Shown: positions 59,205 to 64,000 of the stretch, in pieces | Layout of the letters: each line of letters starts with the position of its first letter | Position numbering within the stretch: position 1 is the stretch's first letter | DNA from: Streptomyces sp. B3I8 | Lineage (GTDB): Bacteria; Actinomycetota; Actinomycetes; Streptomycetales; Streptomycetaceae | Reading direction: 5' to 3' | DNA length: 64,000 nucleotides | NCBI RefSeq assembly: GCF_030816915.1 | Contig: NZ_JAUSYN010000002.1 | Coordinates: forward strand, 5,469,501-5,533,500 | Program-made: the position numbers and the translations under genes | The notes under the pieces: model-generated | What the model was told of the DNA's origin: nothing | Databases searched by the model: none | Seen by the model: the letters and a program-made list of their open reading frames with translations, nothing else

Positions 59205-60224
59205 ATGAAGGCCATCATCTACCGCGCCAACGGTGGTCCCGAGGTGCTGGAACTCGTCGAGCGCGACCTGCCCGCGCCCGGCCCCGGCGAGGTGCGCGTG
59301 CGCGTCGCCGTCTCCGGGGTCAACCCGACCGACTGGAAGAGCCGCGAGGGCGCCAACGGCCCCAAGGCGTTCCCCGAAGTCACCCCCAACCTGGACGGCG
59401 GCGGCACGATCGACGCCGTGGGCGAGGGAGTGGACGCCGGCCGCGTGGGGGAGCGGGTCTGGCTCTACCTGGCCGCCGCCGGGCGGCCCACCGGTACCGC
59501 CGCCGAGTACACCGTCGTACCCGCCGAACGGACCGTCCCGCTGCCGGACGGGGTCGACTTCGACGTCGCCGCCTCGCTGGGCGTGCCCGCGCTGACCGCG
59601 CACCGCGCGCTCACCGTCGCCGAGGACGCGCCGAACCGGCTGGCGCCCGGCGCGCTGGAGGGCAAGGTGGTGCTCGCCGCGGGCGGCGCCGGCGCGGTCG
59701 GGCACGCGGTGATCCAGCTCGCCCGGTGGGCCGGGGCCACGGTGATCAGCACGGTCAGCGGCCCGGAGAAGGCCCGGCTGGCCACCGCCGCCGGCGCCCA
59801 CCACGTCGTCAACTACCGCGAGGGCGACCCGGCCGCCGCCATCCGCGCGCTCGCCCCGGACGGCGTCGACATCGTCGTCGAGGTCGCGCTGGGTGCCAAC
59901 CTGGACCTGGACCTGGCCGTGCTGGCGAACCGCGGCACGATCGCCACGTACGCCAACGACGGCAGCAAGCCGGTCGCACTCGACGTACGCCAGAACATGA
60001 CTCTCAACACGAGGTTCCAGTTCCTGGTCCTCTACACGGTCGGCCCGGCGGCGCTCACCGCGGGCGCCGAGGACGTCGTGGCCGCACTCCGGGACGGCGC
60101 CCTCCCGGTCGGCGAGGAACACGGCCTGCCCCTGCACCGCTTCCCCCTCGCCCGCACCGACGACGCCCACCGCGCGGTGGCGGACGGCGCGGTGGGCAAG
60201 GTCCTGGTCGACGTGGGGGAGTGA
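59205..60224 (+). CDS. NADPH:quinone reductase-like MDR oxidoreductase
   Basis: 339 aa from ATG 59205, AAGGA nine bases upstream. It has the zinc-free quinone-oxidoreductase MDR pattern: MKAIIYRANGGPEVLEL, VSGVNPTDWKSREG, then the nucleotide fold VVLAAGGAGAVGHAVIQLA (about residue 156), and VVNYREGDPAAAIR. No structural zinc cysteines are present. It likely reduces quinones or reactive enones with NADPH. Standalone gene, convergent with the SDR gene downstream. Confidence 0.92.
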   Translation: MKAIIYRANGGPEVLELVERDLPAPGPGEVRVRVAVSGVNPTDWKSREGANGPKAFPEVTPNLDGGGTIDAVGEGVDAGRVGERVWLYLAAAGRPTGTAAEYTVVPAERTVPLPDGVDFDVAASLGVPALTAHRALTVAEDAPNRLAPGALEGKVVLAAGGAGAVGHAVIQLARWAGATVISTVSGPEKARLATAAGAHHVVNYREGDPAAAIRALAPDGVDIVVEVALGANLDLDLAVLANRGTIATYANDGSKPVALDVRQNMTLNTRFQFLVLYTVGPAALTAGAEDVVAALRDGALPVGEEHGLPLHRFPLARTDDAHRAVADGAVGKVLVDVGE

Positions 60225-60552
60225 CGGACCGGCGGCCGGGGGAAGGACGGACCGTGCGCCCCGCCCCCGGCCGTACGCTCAGGCGAGCATCATCTCCACC
60301 GGCAACTTCCACTGGCTCGGCTCGGATCCTTGGTCGGGCGATCGATCTTCCGTTCGTTGCGCGGCAGGCTGCCAGCCGAGTACCCGGCCAAGGCTGCCTG
60401 GCGGTCCGCCACCCTTCCGTCGGCTGTTGCCGGGGCGGTCCGGCGGGTAACCCGGGCGCTGCGGCCCGTCGAGCGCCGGCGCGGTCTCCGGCTCGCCCAT
60501 CCCGTCCGGGCTGACCCCCACCACCCCGTCCCCCGGTTCCCTGACAGGCTGC
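60225..60552. other. Convergent intergenic region, no gene supported (328 bases)
   Basis: Lies between the ends of the quinone reductase (+) and SDR (-) genes. A minus-strand open frame ends PSQWKLPVEMMLA at 60279 but has no support from RBS or family resemblance. No hairpin of note. Confidence 0.5.
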
Positions 60553-61284
60553 TCACCAGGGAACCGGGCCGTGCTCGTCGAAGAAGCCGCCGGTCGGTCC
60601 GTCATCGGGCAGCGTGGCGAGCCGGACGACCACGGCCGCGCCGTCGGCCGCGGTGCGGGTGAGGCCGGGGAACGCGGTGGTGAAGTCGGTCACACACGGC
60701 CCCGGGTCGGCGGCGTTGACCAGGATGTCGCGGCTGCGCAGTTCCTTGGCGTACTGCACGGTCAGCGAGTTGAGTGCGGTCTTGGACGGGACGTACGCGG
60801 CCATCGGGGGCCGGGTCGTGAAGTAGTCCTCGGGATCGGTCATCCGGGCGATGGAGCCCAGTCCACTGCTGACATTGACGATCCGGGCTGCGGAGGAGCG
60901 GGCGAGCAGCGGCAGCATCGTGGTGGTCACGCTGATCACGCCGAACACGTTGGTCTCGAACACCTCGCGTACCGCGGGCAGTTCGACACTGCCAGGGCTC
61001 TGGGCGGCGAGGTCGCCGGAGATGCCGGCGTTGTTGACCAGGATGTCCAGCCGGCCGAAGCGTTCCTCGATCCAGCGGGCGGCGGACAGGACGCCGGCGT
61101 GGTCGGTGACGTCCAGGGTGACCGGATACACCCGCGGGCCCAGGTCGGCTGCGGCTGCCGCACCGCGGTGCGGGTCGCGCGAGGCCAGCAGGACGTGCGT
61201 GCCGAGCGAGGCGAGCCGGGCTGCGACCTCGCGCCCGATGCCCTTGTTGGCACCGGTGACCAGGGCGATCGTGGATTCTGTCAT
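60553..61284 (-). CDS. SDR-family oxidoreductase
   Basis: 243 aa from ATG 61284. It has a complete classical SDR active site: LVTGANKGIGREV (cofactor), LVNNAGISG, VNVSSG (Ser) and YVPSK (Tyr/Lys). DYFTTRPPMAAYVPSK shows the usual loop before the catalytic Tyr. It is divergent from a LysR gene 70 bases away, with a dyad in between, so it is probably that regulator's target. Carbonyl reduction of a small substrate with NADPH is likely; substrate unknown. Confidence 0.92.
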   Translation of the reverse strand: MTESTIALVTGANKGIGREVAARLASLGTHVLLASRDPHRGAAAAADLGPRVYPVTLDVTDHAGVLSAARWIEERFGRLDILVNNAGISGDLAAQSPGSVELPAVREVFETNVFGVISVTTTMLPLLARSSAARIVNVSSGLGSIARMTDPEDYFTTRPPMAAYVPSKTALNSLTVQYAKELRSRDILVNAADPGPCVTDFTTAFPGLTRTAADGAAVVVRLATLPDDGPTGGFFDEHGPVPW

Positions 61285-61330
61285 GCGTTCAGCCCACCAC
61301 GGGGGCGGCCGGGAGTTCCAACACCGATCA

Positions 61331-61346
61331 GGTACGCGGCGATACC
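61331..61346. promoter_or_regulatory. LysR-type dyad between the SDR and LysR genes
   Basis: GGTACGCGGCGATACC has GGTA/TACC arms around eight bases, within the 70-base divergent intergenic region. It is a likely LysR-type binding site. GATACC may also serve as the -10 for the LysR gene. Confidence 0.5.
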
Positions 61347-61354
61347 GTGCGGGT

Positions 61355-62212
61355 ATGGAAAGACTGGAGGTCCGCGAGCTCGTCTACTTCACCGCTGTCG
61401 CCGAGGAACTGCACTTCGGTCGGGCGGCCGCCCGGCTGGGGATGGCCCAACCGCCGCTCTCCCGCGCCATTCAGCAGCTCGAACGACGGCTGGGCGTAGC
61501 CCTGTTGGAACGTGGCGGTCGCCGGATCGCACTGACCGAGGCGGGGGCCGTCCTGCTCCGCGAGAGCCGTACGGTGCTCGACGCCGCGTCGGCCGCGGCG
61601 CGCCGCACCGTGCGGGCCGGCCGCGCCGACCCGCGTCTGGTCCTGGTCATCAAGCCGGGCGGCGACGGTGGCCTGCTGCCCGCGATCCTCGACGCCTACC
61701 AGGCTGAGCCGGGTGCGCTGCCGGTCGAGCTGGTGTGCAGCTTCGGCGAGCGTGAGATCCTCCTGCGGGAGGGCCGTGCCGACGCCGCCCTGCTTCACCG
61801 CCCCCACCCCGACCTCACCGGCCTGGACACCCAGGACCTCCTGACCGAGACTCAACTTCTCGTGGTGCCGAGTTCGCATCGCCTCGCGGGCCGTACCCGG
61901 GTCTGCCTGAACGACCTCGCCGGGGAGCCCCTGCCGCGCTGGCCCGGGGCATCCGAGGGCGGCTCACACGGGCCCGAGGTCCACGACCTTGCGCAGCTTC
62001 TCCACCTCATCGCCTTGGGCCGCATGGTCGCCGTCCTCCCCTCCTCCATCCGCGGCCAGCTCCGCGACGACCTGGTCGCTGTCCCAGTCGATGATGCCGA
62101 GCCCACCACGCTCGTCCTCGCCTGGCCCGAGCACGCCACCTCCCCGGCCCTGGCCGCCTTCGTCCGCGCGGCCGCCGCCGTGGCGGGCAAGGCGACGGGC
62201 CACGGCGGGTAG
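61355..62212 (+). CDS. LysR-family transcriptional regulator
   Basis: 285 aa from ATG 61355. The N-terminal helix-turn-helix is textbook: LVYFTAVAEELHFGRAAARLGMAQPPLSRAIQQLERRLGVALLER. The effector domain (about residue 90 on) contains LVLVIKPGGDGGLL and LLTETQLLVVPSSHRLAG. No useful RBS is seen, and a very short leader is likely. Probably regulates the divergent SDR gene at 60553 and itself. The gene ends close to the IS630 remnant. Confidence 0.92.
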   Translation: MERLEVRELVYFTAVAEELHFGRAAARLGMAQPPLSRAIQQLERRLGVALLERGGRRIALTEAGAVLLRESRTVLDAASAAARRTVRAGRADPRLVLVIKPGGDGGLLPAILDAYQAEPGALPVELVCSFGEREILLREGRADAALLHRPHPDLTGLDTQDLLTETQLLVVPSSHRLAGRTRVCLNDLAGEPLPRWPGASEGGSHGPEVHDLAQLLHLIALGRMVAVLPSSIRGQLRDDLVAVPVDDAEPTTLVLAWPEHATSPALAAFVRAAAAVAGKATGHGG

Positions 62213-62234
62213 AGCGGGGAGACACGCGGGGTGA

Positions 62235-62568
62235 GAGGCACCCTCGCCCATGCTCGCAGTCGCCGGTCGTCGGCATGGCGGTTTCGCCAGACGACGTAGC
62301 GGCGGATCATGCTGCCCTGTCCTTTGTGGGCGGCGTGGTCGGTGCCGTCGAGGGTGAAGTAGCGCAGGGCCGCGAACCGGGCCTCGATCCGGTTCAGCCA
62401 GGAGGAGTTGGTCGGTGTGCAGGCGATCTCCACGTTCCGTAGTCCGGATCGCGGGAGGTCTTCCAGGTCTTCAGGCGTTGAAAGGAGACGCCCTCCTCGC
62501 GGAGCAGAAGGCCGCCGGCCCTCGTCGTCATTGATCTCGCGGACGCGCACTCGTTCTGCCACCCGCAT
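62235..62568 (-). pseudogene. IS630-family transposase remnant with two internal deletions
   Basis: Three pieces of an IS630 transposase remain in order on the minus strand. The first is the N-terminus from ATG 62568 (RVAERVRVREINDDEGRR). The second is a middle fragment (LLREEGVSFQRLKTWKTSRDPDY, about 62515-62440). The third is the C-terminus (VEIACTPTNSSWLNRIEARF... MIRRYVVWRNRHADDRRLR, about 62437-62245). The pieces are joined by two deletions that remove the helix-turn-helix/linker and most of the DDE core, and the frame changes between them. No terminal inverted repeats were seen. It cannot be active. Confidence 0.85.
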
Positions 62569-62604
62569 AGCCTGGCGGCCCGATGCCGCTGGAGCGTCAC
62601 AGCT

Positions 62605-62970
62605 TCAGGAGGAGTCCTCGGAGGCGGCCGTGAGCGTCTTGTCCACAGCTCCTGACCGGGTGGCACCGTCGACTGCCACACAGATACCGAAAACACGATC
62701 GTGGCTGGTCCATCCGTTGACGCGGCCACGGTTGTCGCTGATCTGCACCCGCTTCCTGGCAGGGTCCACAGACGACACCAGGTGCAAGTAGACCGTCCCG
62801 GCGACACGGGCGAGGACAAAGTCCCCGACCTCCAACTTCGACGGGTCGACCGGAGCAACGACCACCTGCTGCCGACTGCGTATCAGCGGGACCATCGAGG
62901 AGCCGCTGGGCCGGAACGTCACGGTGGCCCCGCCAGCAACCCTGCCTGCCACTGCATCCGATGCACCCAT
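62605..62970 (-). CDS. S24/S26 peptidase-like domain protein
   Basis: 121 aa from ATG 62970, with a weak RBS. Residues about 15-95 form a signal-peptidase/LexA-like beta fold: FRPSGSSMVPLIRSRQQVVV contains the Ser of the SxSM motif, followed by LEVGDFVLARVAGTVYLHLV and QISDNRGRVNGW. A catalytic Lys at the usual spacing is not evident, so activity is doubtful. It may be a phage-type repressor fragment or a sensory protein. It sits between an IS630 remnant and a helix-turn-helix/DUF397 pair. Confidence 0.75.
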   Translation of the reverse strand: MGASDAVAGRVAGGATVTFRPSGSSMVPLIRSRQQVVVAPVDPSKLEVGDFVLARVAGTVYLHLVSSVDPARKRVQISDNRGRVNGWTSHDRVFGICVAVDGATRSGAVDKTLTAASEDSS

Positions 62971-63133
62971 CCGATGATCGTGGCAGATGCTTCCGCACCA
63001 CCCCACCGATTCACTTCGTTGGAGCGGACCCGCGGGGCCGTCCTGTGCGTAGCTCCCGGCGGCCCACTTCGGACGCTCCTCGGCACCGAAGTCATCCGCC
63101 CGCGGCCGGTCCGAGCATCTCGCCGAACGGCGA

Positions 63134-63165
63134 ACGCCCCGCACCGGAGTCCCGGCGCGGGGCGT
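63134..63165. terminator. Hairpin after the DUF397 gene
   Basis: ACGCCCCGC (63134-63142) and GCGGGGCGT (63157-63165) are perfect 9-bp arms around 14 bases that themselves include CCGG pairing. It lies 13 bases past the DUF397 stop. Confidence 0.7.
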
Positions 63166-63177
63166 CGGCCGTGAGGG

Positions 63178-63366
63178 TCAGCCGTGCGCGGCGTAGGTGA
63201 TGAAGTCGCTCCAGGCGGTGGGGGAGAGGGCGAGCTCCGGGCTCCGCCGGTCCTTGGAGTCCCGGACGTGGATCGCCTGCGTGCCCTTCGCCACCTCGAC
63301 GCAGGCGTCACCGTCGGAACCGCTGTAGCTGCTCTTGAACCAGGCCCGTTCGTCGATGCTGCTCAT
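63178..63366 (-). CDS. DUF397 protein
   Basis: 62 aa from ATG 63366, overlapping the regulator stop (ATGA). The DUF397 pattern is complete: FKSSYSGSDGDACVEVA, then IHVRDSKDRRSPELALSP and WSDFITYA. In actinobacteria these small proteins are the partners of the DUF5753 helix-turn-helix regulators encoded just upstream (WhiJ/BldB-like systems) and probably act as their antagonists or toxin-antitoxin-like partners. Normal length. Confidence 0.94.
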   Translation of the reverse strand: MSSIDERAWFKSSYSGSDGDACVEVAKGTQAIHVRDSKDRRSPELALSPTAWSDFITYAAHG

Positions 63367-64000
63367 AGCGCTCCTCGAAGTTGCTTCAACAGGCTCCTGG
63401 AGTCTTCGGAGGTGAGAGCCTGTGAACGCAGTCTCGCATACCGCTGGAGCATGATGCTGACCTCCTTCGGATCCGTGATCAGCATGCCGCCACGCTGTCC
63501 CTCCGCGTAGCTGAACCACTTGTTGTCCGGAGACTCCAGGAGCATCAACGGCCCGTCGAAACCCGCGTGATCCGGTTGGTATCGCGGCATGATCTGCAGC
63601 TCGACGTTGAACTGCAACGACAGCCCCAGCAGATGGTCGAGCAACTCCCGCATCACGTCGGGGCCGCCCGTACCGCGTTCGACAAGGGCCTGCTCGACGA
63701 TGAAGCTGAACGCGATGGGGGGCCTGCGCGCGAACAGTTGCTGGCGCTCCAGCCGAGCCGCGACCTGCTTGGCGACCTGCTCCTCGTCCTTCACGGGCGG
63801 CACGCTCTCGGTGACGGCTCGCGCGTATCGTTCGGTCTGGAGCAGGCCGGGAACCACCCGGCACTCGTAGGTCCACAGGGTCACCGCCTGCGCCTCCAGC
63901 CGTGCCCACTGCCGGAACCAACTGGCCAACCCCGCCTGCCGCGACAGGTGCGGAGCGGCCCTCCGCAGCGCCCCCGTCTCGCCCAGTGCCGTCTCCCCGC
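63363..64000 (-). CDS. Helix-turn-helix regulator with DUF5753 domain (5' end outside window)
   Basis: Only the C-terminal 211 codons are in the window; the helix-turn-helix lies beyond 64000. The DUF5753 domain is clear: LASWFRQWARLEAQAVTLWTYE, VVPGLLQTERYARAV, VAARLERQQLF, then the ligand-like core FIVEQALVERGTGGPDVMRELL and FDGPLMLLESPD. It is coupled to the DUF397 gene downstream. Such pairs are numerous in streptomycetes and influence differentiation and antibiotic production. Confidence 0.93.
   Translation of the reverse strand, partial: GETALGETGALRRAAPHLSRQAGLASWFRQWARLEAQAVTLWTYECRVVPGLLQTERYARAVTESVPPVKDEEQVAKQVAARLERQQLFARRPPIAFSFIVEQALVERGTGGPDVMRELLDHLLGLSLQFNVELQIMPRYQPDHAGFDGPLMLLESPDNKWFSYAEGQRGGMLITDPKEVSIMLQRYARLRSQALTSEDSRSLLKQLRGAL

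Noticed and set aside
58951..59208. An 85-codon plus-strand frame overlapping the quinone reductase start by ATGA
   Set aside because: The overlap is tempting, but there is no RBS and no known family resemblance, and the composition is ordinary GC-rich noise.
60279..60605. A 108-codon minus-strand frame ending PSQWKLPVEMMLA
   Set aside because: It lies between convergent genes, overlaps the SDR 3' end, has no RBS and matches no family I recognise.
1..64000. tRNA, rRNA, intact insertion sequences, integrases or attachment sites
   Set aside because: None could be recognised; only the IS630 remnant and the S24/S26-like protein hint at mobile DNA.

Overview
The window is a high-GC actinomycete chromosome segment, almost certainly Streptomyces or a close relative. 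The evidence is very GC-rich third codon positions, frequent GTG and TTG starts, extensive stop/start overlaps (ATGA, GTGA), TTA codons that are nearly absent (three seen), and typical families: a helix-turn-helix/DUF397 pair, a SepF-like protein, Spo0M, an MmyB-type regulator remnant and a Pnkp/Hen1 cassette.

Region 1 (1-27191, minus strand) is one long, tightly packed exopolysaccharide cluster running past the left edge. It starts with an initiating polyprenyl-phosphate sugar transferase and a UDP-sugar dehydrogenase. These are followed by a GT4 enzyme, two Wzz-type chain-length proteins, a glutamine-dependent asparagine synthase, a bi-domain oxidoreductase, a heparinase II/III-like protein, a beta-helix lipoprotein, an O-antigen polymerase/ligase-like protein (reading frame broken near 12011) and a second GT4. 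Then comes a sugar-tailoring block: C-methyltransferase, glucose-1-phosphate cytidylyltransferase, PIG-L deacetylase, sugar epimerase/dehydratase, DUF4910 protein, flippase, GT2, pyruvyl transferase, RmlC-type epimerase and a class III aminotransferase. The first two genes each carry one TTA codon, which predicts bldA (developmental) control. The leader holds phased 9-bp repeats, a dyad and a very stable hairpin.

Region 2 (27192-35826) is a scarred accessory stretch. It holds the interior remnants of an EamA transporter and an MmyB-type regulator fused head to head, an SDR whose catalytic residues are replaced, a phosphotransferase, an SDR divergent from a TetR regulator with a visible operator, a second TetR regulator, Spo0M and a GT-C-like membrane protein.

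Region 3 (35866-49418) holds modABC for molybdate, a nickel/cobalt transporter under a cobalamin riboswitch, an ArsR regulator, a SepF-like protein, an overlapping ATPase/MazG pair, a small gene with a TTA codon, an LLM-class oxidoreductase, and the Hen1-Pnkp RNA repair operon.

Region 4 (49464-64000) holds an MFS exporter, an arginine catabolism set (arcA, ornithine carbamoyltransferase, amino acid permease) and a PaaX-like regulator. It then holds a two-gene operon of an FcoT/ScoD-like thioesterase and a ScoE-like iron/2-oxoglutarate oxygenase. That operon sits behind a promoter whose -35/-10 spacer is filled by a perfect palindrome, with a second copy just downstream. This looks like an orphan isonitrile-forming module and is the most interesting item in the window. 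The right end holds a secreted DUF6299-like protein, a quinone oxidoreductase, an SDR/LysR divergent pair, a twice-deleted IS630 remnant, an S24/S26-like protein and a DUF397/helix-turn-helix pair that runs off the edge. No rRNA, tRNA, CRISPR array or intact mobile element was seen.
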